Assembly (NCBI RefSeq): GCF_030386795.1
Contig: NZ_JANUQM010000001.1
Location: 58,363 to 122,362, forward strand
DNA: 64,000 bases
Direction: 5' to 3'
Source: Streptomyces sp. S.PNR 29
GTDB lineage: Bacteria > Actinomycetota > Actinomycetes > Streptomycetales > Streptomycetaceae
In this document: positions 17,486-25,688 of the stretch, piece after piece
Layout of the letters: every line of letters starts with the position of its first letter
Position numbering within the stretch: position 1 is the first letter of the stretch
Translations under genes and position numbers: made by a program
Notes under the pieces: model-generated
Database searches by the model: none
Seen by the model: only the letters and a program-made list of their open reading frames with translations
Told to the model about the DNA's origin: nothing

Positions 17486-18094
17486 ATGCGCATGCGTGGA
17501 TGGACGGTCGCGGCCGCTACCGTCAGCGCCCTGCTCACCGTCTCCGTCTCAGCCACGGCGACGGCAGCTGACACGGCCTCGGACGGCAACCGAGGCGTCG
17601 AGAAAGCAGCGGCCGACTGGTCTGTTACGCACGGAACCGCAAGCGCTTCTGGCGTTATCAGTTCTGTTGAGGGGAAAAGCGCGTTAAACGGAGAGCTTCG
17701 GAACACCGGTGCGGAGTGCTACTCGCTCGTGATCCAGCCGATGATCGGCACTTTCCCCGGGCCCCTCACCAAGCTGGCGACGAACTGCGGTTCCGGATCG
17801 GTGCCGGTGTACAAGGAATACGCCGGCGCCCCTCTCGCCAAGATCTGCCGCGGCAGCGCTGTCCCCTTCGCCGACTGCGGACCCGCCCAGCAGCTTCCGG
17901 CAGGATGGGCCCCGCCGCAGGGATACGTCTACGAGGCCGCCTGGCTGGCCACCCCGGACTCGAAGGCGTACTGCGAGGCCCAGGGCAAGAAGGGCATCAC
18001 GGAGGGGCGCTGGACCGCCTACCTGTGCCATGAGGAATACCGCGGAGGCGCGGACCTCCCACTCCTCCACCAGGTGCTGTACGTGAAGAAGTGA
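17486..18094 (+). CDS. Secreted hypothetical protein
   Basis: The product has 202 residues with a Sec signal peptide (MRMRGWTVAAATVSALLTVS, cleavage near ATAADT). The mature part has about six cysteines (ECYS, TNCGS, ICRG, ADCGP, YCEA, LCHE), consistent with disulfides outside the cell. I do not recognise the family. GGAGGA lies 10 bp upstream of the ATG. It stands alone, with a promoter before and a terminator after. Confidence 0.8.
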   Translation: MRMRGWTVAAATVSALLTVSVSATATAADTASDGNRGVEKAAADWSVTHGTASASGVISSVEGKSALNGELRNTGAECYSLVIQPMIGTFPGPLTKLATNCGSGSVPVYKEYAGAPLAKICRGSAVPFADCGPAQQLPAGWAPPQGYVYEAAWLATPDSKAYCEAQGKKGITEGRWTAYLCHEEYRGGADLPLLHQVLYVKK

Positions 18095-18113
18095 TCCCAG
18101 CAGACACGCATCG

Positions 18114-18151
18114 GCCCGACAGGACACCACACCCCGGCCGTCCTGTCGGGC
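18114..18151 (+). terminator. Hairpin terminator after the secreted-protein gene
   Basis: A perfect 12-bp stem (GCCCGACAGGAC / GTCCTGTCGGGC) with a 14-nt loop begins 20 bp after the stop. There is no T-run, as is usual in Streptomyces. Confidence 0.7.
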
Positions 18152-18379
18152 GGTACGCCCGACGCCCGCTGCCGGCACCACGGCCGAACGGGCCCAGGGC
18201 CCGTAGCCGGGGGTCCCTTTGCGCGGGGGCACGTACCGGGCTTCCGGTCCGTCGGGACGCGGGCGGCCTTGCCGTCCAGCGGCCGTGTCCGCCGAGGAAC
18301 GGGTCGTGGAGGTCGAGGGCGAACTCGCCGTCCAGGAACCAGCCGGGCGCGGTCGGCGCACGCGGAACGTCCGGCAGCC

Positions 18380-18577
18380 GCCACCCACTTCGCAGTCCTC
18401 GCTCCCATGGACGACGGCTGGCAGGTCCGTCAGGGCGGCCCGCGCCGCCTTTGGGACGGGGTCGAGTCGGCCGTGGCCACCTGGGGGGAGTACGGCTCAC
18501 CGAGCACCGCGGCGTTCGGTGTGACGGTCTCCCATGCCGGCACCGGCAAGCACCTCGTGGAGGCGGCTGACGCCCCG
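18380..18577 (+). pseudogene. Fragment of a TgmC-like / isoaspartyl-type methyltransferase (C-terminal end)
   Basis: About 66 residues read VRQGGPRRLWDGVESAVATW followed by FGVTVSHAGTG and a short tail. This resembles the C-terminal end of the methyltransferases that accompany ATP-grasp peptide maturases (TgmC) and related isoaspartyl methyltransferases in Streptomyces. No start codon, SAM-binding core or partner genes are present. The flanking sequence in this frame is Arg-rich and non-coding in character. Confidence 0.5.
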
Positions 18578-18766
18578 ATCAGTCGGCTCCGGCGCCGTCG
18601 GAGTCGCTGCCGGGCACTTGCACGGCAGCGGGAGGCGATGCGGCGGGCGGGACCCACAGGGTGTGCATCGCCCCGTGGACCAGCACGACGGTCGTGCCCG
18701 TGGAACAGTGGGCCGCATACGACTGGGCGGGCGGGCGATCAAGCGGCACCGGATGGAGATCCGGGC
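18578..18766. other. Non-coding stretch in the decay zone
   Basis: Frames here are open but show skewed, Arg/Ser/Pro-rich translations with no family resemblance. I see no gene. Confidence 0.5.
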
Positions 18767-18990
18767 GCGTTCGGCTTCCGTGAGTGCACCGAGGAGGACC
18801 AGGCCCAGCTCGCCGAGTGGCTGGCGGTCGAGTTGGGTGAGAAGTGACAGAAGCGGCTCACCGATGCCGACCGGCGGGCCCTGTCTCCGCTGTTCTGGAC
18901 CCTGAAACCCTTTCGGCCGGTTCGAGCTGGACACGAACTCCCACCTTGATCTCGCCGCCGCAGCGGCCATGCTGCCAGGCCCCCGCACCG
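18767..18990 (+). pseudogene. Tn3-type transposase remnant (internally deleted and frameshifted)
   Basis: One frame reads FGFRECTEEDQAQLAEWLA, like an N-terminal segment of DUF4158/Tn3 transposases. After an in-frame stop at 18845-18847 it continues LTDADRRALSPLFWT. A shifted frame then gives GRFELDTNSHLDLAAAAAM, like the C-terminal end of actinobacterial Tn3 transposases. The central catalytic part is missing. The assignment rests on remembered family wording and is tentative. Confidence 0.4.
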
Positions 18991-19096
18991 CGCCCGACCC
19001 GCAGATTCCGGAACCGGCGGCGGAGGCTTCCCCCCCTCGCCCGCACCGCCCTCACGCTCGACTGCGGCGAGATGAGGAGGTCACGTCGGAGCTTCT

Positions 19097-20077
19097 TCAC
19101 CGGGGGATGTCGATCAGTACACGGCCGCGACCGCCGGCGTCGATGTGGTCGTGGGCCTTGGCGATGTCGGCGAGCGGGAAGCGGTCGCCGACATCGACGG
19201 TGAGGGCGCCGACGGCGGCCGCGGCGGTGAGGTCGCGGGCGGCCTGGCGCCTGGCCTCGGCGGGGAAGTCGTCGCTGGCGAGCAGGCGCAGGGTGACGTT
19301 GTCGAACAGCAGGGTCCAGAACGGGATCTCGGTGCGGTCGTCGCGGGTGGCGTAGGCGGCGATGACGGCGCCGTTCGCGGCGACGGCGTCGTCCAGGTCG
19401 GCGTTGTCGGACAGGGCGACCTCGATGATCCGGTCCACGCCGCCGGGTGCGTGGGCGCGGATCGCGGCGGCGGGGTCGCCTGAGTCGAGGGCGACGGCGT
19501 GGGAGACGACCTCGGGATCGATCCTTTCCAGTTCGGTGCCGCGTCGGACGGTGCCGATGACCGTGGCCCCGCCCCAGCGGGCGAGCTGGGCGGCCAGTGA
19601 GCCGACCCCGCCGAGGACGCCGTTGACCAGCACCAGTTTGCCGTCGACGGGGCCGTCGGCGAAGACGGTGCGGTGCGCGGTGATGCCGGGTATGCCCATG
19701 CTCGCGCCGAGATCGTCGGACAGATGGTCGGGCAGCGGGACGGCGAGGTCGCCGGGCACGACGGTGTACTGGGCGGCGGTGCCGAAGGGGCGGTAGGACT
19801 GGGCGCCGTACACCCACACGCGCGTCCCCACGCGGCGCGCGTCGACGCCGTGGCCGACGGCGTCGATGATGCCGGCGGCGTCGCTGTGCGGGATCACCCG
19901 CGGATAGGGCATGGCCGAGCCGGTCCAGCCGCGACGCTTCTTGGTGTCGCCGGGGTTGGCGCCGGAGACGGTGACGCGGACACGGACCTCACCGGGGCCG
20001 GGAGTGGGGTCGGGCAGCTCACCGACCTGGAGCACTTCGGCGGCCGGGCCCTGCTGGTCGTACCATGACGCGAGCAT
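19097..20077 (-). CDS. NADPH:quinone oxidoreductase (MDR family)
   Basis: The product has 326 residues. The GroES-like N-terminal domain (PGPGEVRVRVTVSGANPGDT, IPHSDAAGIIDAVG) lacks the cysteines that bind structural zinc. The Rossmann domain has LVNGVLGGVGSLAAQLAR, with a G-x-G-x-x-G-type loop for NADPH. This is the zinc-independent quinone-reductase branch of medium-chain dehydrogenases. A regulator-like fragment lies 2 bp upstream on the same strand. It is the only apparently intact gene in the decay zone. Confidence 0.88.
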   Translation of the reverse strand: MLASWYDQQGPAAEVLQVGELPDPTPGPGEVRVRVTVSGANPGDTKKRRGWTGSAMPYPRVIPHSDAAGIIDAVGHGVDARRVGTRVWVYGAQSYRPFGTAAQYTVVPGDLAVPLPDHLSDDLGASMGIPGITAHRTVFADGPVDGKLVLVNGVLGGVGSLAAQLARWGGATVIGTVRRGTELERIDPEVVSHAVALDSGDPAAAIRAHAPGGVDRIIEVALSDNADLDDAVAANGAVIAAYATRDDRTEIPFWTLLFDNVTLRLLASDDFPAEARRQAARDLTAAAAVGALTVDVGDRFPLADIAKAHDHIDAGGRGRVLIDIPR

Positions 20078-20079
20078 GT

Positions 20080-20388
20080 TCAGTCCTTCCGATCACGGGT
20101 GTGGGTCTGCGGGTGGGGCTGTTCGTCCGCTGCTCGGCCGCCGTCGCCGTCCAGGACCTCGTGGAGCCAGGCGCGTTCGGCGCGGCTGGTGGCGCGGGCG
20201 GTGAGCAGCATGCCGCGCCGGTAGGGGTCGGCGACCTGCTCGGCGCGCAGCGGCGTGTCACCGTCGTAGAAGAAGCTGGCGGGAGCCTCCAGGAAGTCCA
20301 GGCGGCGGCGCAGCACGGCGTGCTGCTCGGCGCTGTCGGGCAGCAGCGAGAGGAACGCCAGGGACGTGTGCACTGCGGAAGCAGTCGG
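20080..20388 (-). pseudogene. Truncated regulator-like fragment (PadR-type C-terminal domain?)
   Basis: About 100 residues (HTSLAFLSLLPDSAEQHAVL, then LTARATSRAERAWLHEVLDG) resemble the coiled C-terminal part of PadR-family regulators. The winged-helix N-terminal half is absent; the frame continues upstream into unrelated, Arg-rich sequence. It lies 2 bp before the oxidoreductase, so it may have been that gene's regulator. Confidence 0.35.
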
Positions 20389-20491
20389 CCCGGCAGCAGC
20401 ATGGAGATCGAGGCGGCGGAGCTCCTGGCCGCCGTTCCGGCAGCAACCACGGCGCCGATCGCCGCTGTGCCGACGGAAGGGCCGGCGTGAC

Positions 20492-20713
20492 ATTCGCGAC
20501 GCCGCGCCCTCGGACGTCGATGACATCTACCGTCTGCTGAGCGGATTCGTGACCAGCTACCGTCCCGACCGCGAGGTCTTCGACGACGTCACGTTCCCTC
20601 GGATCATCGACGCTGCCGCAGCAGGCAGGGCACCCACCCGCAGGGCGGCCGACTTCTATCGTGGTCCGGGGTTCCACGAGACCGCCGCCTACCTCAAGTG
20701 GTCCACCGGGTGA
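20492..20713 (+). pseudogene. GNAT acetyltransferase remnant with internal deletion
   Basis: The first 40 codons (IRDAAPSDVDDIYRLLSGFV, then FDDVTFPRI) look like the N-terminus of an N-acetylglutamate-type GNAT. They pass straight to AADFYRGPGFHETAAYLKWS, the C-terminal strand-helix of the same fold. The acetyl-CoA-binding centre is missing, with the junction near 20,615-20,650. No clear start codon is in frame; ATT at 20492 begins the similarity. Confidence 0.55.
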
Positions 20714-20803
20714 TCGGAAGTCTGCTGCGCGCCCCGGTGTGGCGCAATTGCACTAGGGCAGAATCGAGTTGTTCCTAGGGCGACACCCCGATACCTTCCG
20801 TCC

Positions 20804-21466
20804 ATGCCTGCTCGGACTCCACTGCCCATCACGCTCACCGGTCGCCAAGTACGCCTGGAGCCACTCGCCGTGAAGCATCTCGGTGATCTCTTCGAGGCGG
20901 GAGGCGGTGACGAGGAGGTGTGGCGGTGGCAGGGCGGGCCGGCGCCACAGACGCAGGCGGAATTGGGCGCCAAGCTCGCCACGCTGCTCAAGGCCGCCGA
21001 GCAGGGCGTATACGTTCCCTTTGCGGTCATCCACCGTGCCACCGGCCAAGCCATCGGCTGGACCACGTACATGGACATCAACGTGGCCGACGAATGGTTG
21101 GAGATCGGCTGGACGTGGTACGGGCGCGCGTACTGGCGCACCGCAGTCAACACCGAGTCGAAGCTGCTCCTGCTCACCCATGCCTTCGAAGATCTGGGCA
21201 TGGGCCGCGTGCAGTTGAAGACCGATCACCTCAATCGCCGCTCACAGGCGGCGATCGCACGTATCGGGGCGCGCCGAGAAGGCGTACTCCGCCGTCACCG
21301 CCGACGCCCGGACGGCACCTGGCGGGACACGGTGTACTTCTCGCTCCTCGCCGACGAGTGGCCCGCGGCCAAGGCATGCCTGACTGCCCGCCTGGGAGGT
21401 CACCCTGCGGACGTACACGCACCTGCTGCCGTCCAGCGAGACGCGGACCCGCACGGCGATCGATGA
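20804..21466 (+). CDS. GNAT acetyltransferase, RimJ/RimL type, with altered C-terminus
   Basis: The product has 220 residues. It begins with the RimJ/L pattern (ITLTGRQVRLEPLAVKHL) and has IGWTWYGRAYWRTAVNTESK and LKTDHLNRRSQAAIARIG, the acetyl-CoA-binding and catalytic region. Family members usually end near LADEWPAAKACLTARL. Here the last 23 codons (from 21395) read through an integrase remnant in another frame, so the native 3' end was lost and replaced. The enzyme core is intact and may still work. Confidence 0.8.
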   Translation: MPARTPLPITLTGRQVRLEPLAVKHLGDLFEAGGGDEEVWRWQGGPAPQTQAELGAKLATLLKAAEQGVYVPFAVIHRATGQAIGWTTYMDINVADEWLEIGWTWYGRAYWRTAVNTESKLLLLTHAFEDLGMGRVQLKTDHLNRRSQAAIARIGARREGVLRRHRRRPDGTWRDTVYFSLLADEWPAAKACLTARLGGHPADVHAPAAVQRDADPHGDR

Positions 21467-21566
21467 CGCCTGCACGGAGGAGCCGGCACGAGAAGCCCAG
21501 GGCGCATCAGTGCCCCCGGCAAAACCAATGTGCCCTGGCCGCCTGACGGCCCCTCCCGGCACATGA
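21396..21566 (+). pseudogene. 3' end of a tyrosine integrase gene (contains the catalytic Tyr)
   Basis: The 56 codons read EVTLRTYTHLLPSSETRTRT, followed by an AID-DACTEE tail ending in MCPGRLTAP. TLRTYTHLLPSS is the segment that carries the catalytic tyrosine in actinobacterial tyrosine recombinases. It overlaps the altered GNAT end in a different frame and runs into the left direct repeat. The broken integrase at the right end of the element lacks exactly this segment but shares the MCPGRLTAP end. Confidence 0.75.
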
Positions 21567-21689
21567 CGAGGGCGGAGCCCGAAAGCCCCGCCCAATCCCC
21601 AAGAAACCCCGGCTCAGGGCCACACCAGGCAATACGGCTGATGCGCCGCCTCATGCAGCCGATGCGAGAAGTCCTGCCACTCGTGGAGC
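21527..21689. repeat. Left 163-bp direct repeat / attachment site of the element
   Basis: It matches 42,613-42,775 over its full length. The last 104 bp (21,586-21,689) differ at one position only; the first 60 bp are more diverged. It contains a copy of the 3' end of the chromosomal gene at 42,700-43,131 (stop codon equivalent at 21,614-21,616) and a terminator-like stem on the minus strand. Confidence 0.9.
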
Positions 21690-21825
21690 GATTGGGAGCG
21701 GCGGGTCGCTGACCTGGGGGTTCGCACGGAAAATGGTGCTGACCTGGGGTAACTCCTCTCCGTAGTTCTCACAGGTCAACACCGTTTCCCGGGCTCATGT
21801 GCCCTGGATGTGCCCTGGTGGCCTT

Positions 21826-22953
21826 TCACCAGAGGGCACCCTGCTCGGCTGAGGGACCGGCAGAGGGACTCGTTGCAGCCGCGCTTACTCGGGTCTTGGT
21901 GTTGATGGCGCGCGGTTCTGTCGTCACGGCGCCCGACTCACGCAGCTGTCGGACGGCCGTGATCACTTGGGCGGGCCGGTAGACGGTCTCCAAGAGCGTG
22001 TAGCGCTGGAGTTCCGGGACAGTTCGCCCCTTGGGCGCTTCGGATATGAAGTCATGCAGGATCCGTCGTAGCGGAGCCGTATCCGGTTCGAATACGAGAT
22101 CCAGCATCTGCTGTTCGGTGTCCCTGGGGTCGCGGTAGCGGACGCCGTAGGAAGGGTCCACCTTCCACATAGCGTCCTTCATCTTCTCCAGTCCTCGCTC
22201 GTGCTGGGTGCCGAAGATCAGGTACAGCTTCCTGCCGCCCTCGTCGACCATCTCGAAGTACAGCGTGTGCGTGAAACCGGCCCGGCGTAACGTGGCTCGG
22301 TATTGCTCGCGCAGGAAGGTGAACTTGTGCGAGGACGGCTGCCGGAATACGTCTTGCCACTCCTGGCTGCCGAAGGCTTCGTCGCCGAGTTGCCGGTGGC
22401 CGTCGTGTCTCTCGGCGAACCGGGTGAGGAAGGCAGGTTCGAAGGTGACCATGACTTCAGTGCTTCGGTGGCGGCCGAGGTCATGCAGGAGCGAGTACGG
22501 GATGTCGGGCCCGCCGAAGCTGTCCAGGAGGACGAAGAGGGGCTTGCCCAGCCTGCCGGTGCGCTGCAGTTTCCTCAGAAGGGCCGGGTGGAAGTCTCCC
22601 TGCTCGATGTCGATCGACAGACGTGCAGTGATGTCTTCCTCGTATCTCGACTGAGCGAGGGCCATCTGACGCTGCAATTCTTCTACCCGTCGGGGATCCT
22701 CTTCCATGAGGACCAGCCACATGCGCTTCGGGGAACGGTGCAGAGCGCGGGCGAAGACCTCGTAGGCGACGACGGGAGATCCGGGCTCGCCCTGCTTGTA
22801 GACGCCGGCCCCTGCGAACCCTTCCGCGTATGTGATCACATCGTTCCGCGACAGCAGAATCGGCGCCCACGCTTCCAAGTACTGCTTGAGTAAGTCGTGT
22901 TTGGCGGCCGTGTGCGGATCGCGCTCCCACACGGCATCCTTCGGTACGGCCAT
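21826..22953 (-). CDS. tcmP: Three-Cys-motif partner protein TcmP
   Basis: The product has 375 residues. The N-terminus has HDLLKQYLEAWAPILL and the family hallmark YAEGFAGAGVYKQGEPGSP, followed by PLFVLLDSFGG; these resemble the nucleotide/SAM-binding loops of class I methyltransferases. The C-terminal part looks like a winged-helix domain. TcmP proteins are named for their linkage to a protein with a three-cysteine motif, and such a gene lies 101 bp upstream on the same strand. Function is unknown. It is the leftmost intact gene of the element. Confidence 0.88.
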   Translation of the reverse strand: MAVPKDAVWERDPHTAAKHDLLKQYLEAWAPILLSRNDVITYAEGFAGAGVYKQGEPGSPVVAYEVFARALHRSPKRMWLVLMEEDPRRVEELQRQMALAQSRYEEDITARLSIDIEQGDFHPALLRKLQRTGRLGKPLFVLLDSFGGPDIPYSLLHDLGRHRSTEVMVTFEPAFLTRFAERHDGHRQLGDEAFGSQEWQDVFRQPSSHKFTFLREQYRATLRRAGFTHTLYFEMVDEGGRKLYLIFGTQHERGLEKMKDAMWKVDPSYGVRYRDPRDTEQQMLDLVFEPDTAPLRRILHDFISEAPKGRTVPELQRYTLLETVYRPAQVITAVRQLRESGAVTTEPRAINTKTRVSAAATSPSAGPSAEQGALW

Positions 22954-23054
22954 GACCGCTCCCCCCTACTCCGATACGGCCCTGCTAGGGAGAGGGTCAC
23001 ACACCGTTGCCATATGCCACCAGAGCGCGTACGGCGCCTGTTGAAGATTGGCCG

Positions 23055-23813
23055 TTACTGCGCTGCTGCCACGTGCAGCCGGGACGGCATCTGGTCCCAC
23101 GTGATGCCGGCGAGCTCACGGCCTCCGGACTTCGGTGTGCGGCCGCCCCACTGCTTGAAGAAGAACGGCACGTCGGCTTCGTTGCAGGCATCGCGGATCT
23201 CGACCAGCCATTCCTCTTGCACGGGGCGGTGCTGGGGGCCGGACTCTCCACCTGCGATCACCCAGCCGATGCCGTCCAGACGCAGACCTGTCAGAGGACC
23301 GAGCAGTGGTTCACAGGACAAGAACCGCACGGCGGCTGGCACCTGACGCAGATCGTCAATGCGATCCAGGTGATCCGCGTCCTCGACGGAGACGCCCATC
23401 CAGAGGTTGGGAGGCCAGTCGAGTTGGCCTGCCAGTCGCCGGAGTCTGCGGGCCCTCTTCGTCAGGAGTTGATAGGTGTGCTGTGGCGTGTCGGCGATTA
23501 CCTGGAAGACCTGTTGTACGAAGTCCAAGGGCACCTTGGCGTGGAACAGGTCGCTCATTGAGTTGACGAAAACCATGCGGGGGGTCTTCCACTGGCGTGG
23601 GATGGCCAGCGTGTCCGAATGCAGGGCGAGGCCGAAGCCGGGACCGGAGGTCCTGGGGTCACCGTCTGCTTGATACTTGGCCACCCCCATCGCCTTGAGG
23701 CGTCTGGATAACGTCAGGGCATAGCAGTTGTCGCACCCGGGGGAGATGCGATCGCAGCCAGTGGTGGGATTCCAGGTCGCCTCAGTCCACTCGATGGTGC
23801 TGCGATCGCCCAT
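23055..23813 (-). CDS. Three-Cys-motif protein, DUF5131 / phage Gp37-Gp68 family
   Basis: The product has 252 residues from the ATG at 23813 (GGGAGGGG upstream). The N-terminus reads IEWTEATWNPTTGCDRISPG and continues into C-D-N-C-Y, giving C-x6-C-x2-C, a radical-SAM-like cluster motif. Then come FVNSMSDLFH, LLTKRARRLRRL, NLWMGVSVED, LSCEPLLGPL, WVIAGGESG and FFFKQWGG, the conserved blocks of the Gp37/Gp68 family found in phages and mobile elements. The reaction is unknown. It forms a probable two-gene operon with tcmP downstream. Confidence 0.9.
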   Translation of the reverse strand: MGDRSTIEWTEATWNPTTGCDRISPGCDNCYALTLSRRLKAMGVAKYQADGDPRTSGPGFGLALHSDTLAIPRQWKTPRMVFVNSMSDLFHAKVPLDFVQQVFQVIADTPQHTYQLLTKRARRLRRLAGQLDWPPNLWMGVSVEDADHLDRIDDLRQVPAAVRFLSCEPLLGPLTGLRLDGIGWVIAGGESGPQHRPVQEEWLVEIRDACNEADVPFFFKQWGGRTPKSGGRELAGITWDQMPSRLHVAAAQ

Positions 23814-24044
23814 GGGTCCCCTCCCGTAGCAGTAGGGCAAGGGCGAACCAGCGCTTGCCCACTCTGCGCTTCGACTGCGCTGCCTAACGAGCGACGTACC
23901 GAACTGGCACGCGATCACGCCCATCCTTCACGTCGAACGTGCGTTCTGTGAAGGGGGTGCACCCGCCGGGTGGTAGGAGATTCTCGACGGCGGTGGCCTA
24001 TCCGGAGCCGATCACATCGGCGGCGCCGCTGCCCGTCGCGGATG

Positions 24045-24464
24045 TCACGCCTCCTGCTGGGCGTCGATCTCGGAGATCAGTGCATCGATCCGCTTCTTGA
24101 TCTCGTCGCGGATCGGGCGGACGGCCTCGACGCCCTTGCCGGCGGGGTCTTCCAGGGTCCAGTCGAGGTACTTCTTGCCGGGGAAGATCGGGCAGGCGTC
24201 GCCGCAGCCCATGGTGATGACGTAGTCGGACGCCTGGACGGCCTCGGTCGTGAGGAGCTTGGGCTGCTGGTCGGCGATGTCGATGCCGACCTCCCTCATC
24301 GCTTCGACGGCGGCCGGGTTGACCTGGTCTGCGGGAACGGAGCCGGCGGAGCGGGCCTCGATCCGGTCGCCCGCGAGGTGGGAGAGGAAGCCGGCGGCCA
24401 TCTGCGAACGCCCGGCGTTGTGGATGCAGACGAACAGCACGGAGGCGAGCGGGCTGGAGGGCAT
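24045..24464 (-). CDS. arsC: Arsenate reductase (low-molecular-weight phosphatase fold)
   Basis: The product has 139 residues. The active-site loop is C13-IHNAG-R19 (C-x5-R), followed by GRSQMAAGF. Two further cysteines, C87 and C91 in MGCGDACPIF, match the redox relay of thioredoxin- or mycothiol-coupled ArsC. The general-acid Asp is in DWTLEDPAG. It would reduce arsenate to arsenite in the cytoplasm. It is divergent from arsR across a 69-bp gap with an operator-like repeat. No arsenite pump follows. Confidence 0.93.
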   Translation of the reverse strand: MPSSPLASVLFVCIHNAGRSQMAAGFLSHLAGDRIEARSAGSVPADQVNPAAVEAMREVGIDIADQQPKLLTTEAVQASDYVITMGCGDACPIFPGKKYLDWTLEDPAGKGVEAVRPIRDEIKKRIDALISEIDAQQEA

Positions 24465-24485
24465 CGGTTCTTCCTTCGTCGGTGG

Positions 24486-24503
24486 ATCAGCCCAGGCTGG
24501 TAT
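24486..24503. promoter_or_regulatory. Operator-like repeat between arsC and arsR
   Basis: AGCC-CA-GGCT (24489-24498) sits within ATCAGCC...GGCTGGTAT, and a third ATCAG follows. The site is in the 69-bp divergent gap, where an ArsR dimer would control both promoters. Confidence 0.45.
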
Positions 24504-24533
24504 CAGCCAGGAATGATGTGAAAGTATCAGTCC

Positions 24534-24848
24534 ATGCTGACGTCAGTCGACACTGATCTGTTGCGGGTTCTCGCGGACCCGCTCCGCCTCCAGATCGTCA
24601 CCCTGCTCGCCAAGGAGACGCTCTGCACGGCGCACCTGATCGAGGAGACGGGGGCCAAGCAGACCAACCTCTCCAACCATCTGAAGGTGCTGCGCGAGGC
24701 GGGGGTCGTGGAGACGGAGCCGTGCGGCCGCTTCACCTACTACCGGCTCAAGCCCGACGTCATCGCCTCGCTTGCCGGTCAGTTCGCCGATCTCGCGGAG
24801 ACCGCGCGTGCCACCGCCGAGAACAGCGTGAAGCGGTCCTGCCCCTGA
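24534..24848 (+). CDS. arsR: ArsR-family metalloregulator
   Basis: The product has 104 residues. The winged-helix core is seen in LLRVLADPLRLQIVTLL, TNLSNHLKVLREAGVV and GRFTYYRLKPD. Candidate arsenite ligands are Cys in ETLCTAHL, Cys in TEPCGRF and Cys at the C-terminus (KRSCP). There is no vicinal CVC pair in the third helix, so the sensing site differs from classical ArsR and from the second ArsR at 28,643. It leads a plus-strand operon with the channel and a flavoprotein. Confidence 0.9.
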   Translation: MLTSVDTDLLRVLADPLRLQIVTLLAKETLCTAHLIEETGAKQTNLSNHLKVLREAGVVETEPCGRFTYYRLKPDVIASLAGQFADLAETARATAENSVKRSCP

Positions 24849-24883
24849 CCCGCCCCAAAGCCACCTGCACCGAGGAGTTCCTG

Positions 24884-25672
24884 TTGACCGCCACCGAGGC
24901 CACCCAGCACGGCAGAACAGGGGAGTCCCCCATAGCCCCCGCTGCCGAGCCGCAGCCCGCTCCGGGCGCGACTCCGCCCCGGCGTCCTCCGCTGCTCGCC
25001 AAGGCCGCCGCCGAACTGGTCGGCACGGCGGCGCTCGTCGCGATCGTGGTCGGCTCCGGCATCCAGGCCACGGAGCTGACCAAGGACGTGGGGCTGCAGC
25101 TGCTGGCCAACTCCACGGCCACCGTCTTCGGGCTCGGCGTCCTGATCACCCTGCTCGGTCCGGTCTCCGGTGCGCACTTCAACCCGGCCGTCACCCTGGC
25201 CGAGTGGTGGACCGCCCGGCGCGGCGGCCCTGGTGTCACGCTGCGCGAGGCGGCGGTATACGTCCCCGCTCAGATCGCCGGTGCGATCGCGGGCTCGGTC
25301 CTGGCCGACGCGATGTTCGGCGAACCGCTGGTGAAGTGGTCCACCCACGACCGATCGGCCGGCCATCTGCTGCTGGGCGAGGTCGTCGCGACCACCGGAC
25401 TGATCCTGCTGATCTTCGGCCTGGCCCGCACCGACCGCCTGCGCTTCGCGCCTGTGGCGGTGGCGTCGTACATCGGTGCGGCGTACTGGTTCACCTCGTC
25501 CACGTCCTTCGCGAACCCCGCGGTGACCATAGGCCGCGCCTTCACCGACACCTTCGCCGGCATCGCGCCCGCTTCCGTCGCGGGGTTCATCGGCATGCAG
25601 CTCACCGGAACTGTGGTCGGACTGGCGCTGGTGGCGCTGGTCTTCATGCCCGGGCGGGAAGCCGCCGAATGA
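24884..25672 (+). CDS. aqpS: Aquaporin-family channel (AqpS-like), arsenic linked
   Basis: The product has 262 residues from the TTG at 24884, chosen because CGAGGAG lies 6 bp before it and the frame has no better start. It has six membrane segments and the two pore loops HFNPAVTL and FANPAVTI. Canonical aquaporins have NPAR at the second loop; here the arginine that narrows the selectivity filter is Val, which fits a wider pore. In Sinorhizobium meliloti an AqpS channel replaces the arsenite pump, letting arsenite made by ArsC leave down its gradient. The same role is inferred here, since no ArsB or Acr3 gene is present. Confidence 0.88.
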   Translation: MTATEATQHGRTGESPIAPAAEPQPAPGATPPRRPPLLAKAAAELVGTAALVAIVVGSGIQATELTKDVGLQLLANSTATVFGLGVLITLLGPVSGAHFNPAVTLAEWWTARRGGPGVTLREAAVYVPAQIAGAIAGSVLADAMFGEPLVKWSTHDRSAGHLLLGEVVATTGLILLIFGLARTDRLRFAPVAVASYIGAAYWFTSSTSFANPAVTIGRAFTDTFAGIAPASVAGFIGMQLTGTVVGLALVALVFMPGREAAE

Positions 25673-25688
25673 CGCGGCCGCTCCGGTC

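Noticed and set aside
18269..18847. A single 192-codon gene in the decay zone
   Set aside because: Only two separate stretches resemble families (a methyltransferase end and a transposase segment); the linking sequence is non-coding in character.
21527..21689. A tRNA gene as the attachment site
   Set aside because: No tRNA structure is present; the repeat contains the 3' end of a protein-coding gene whose complete copy is at 42,700-43,131.
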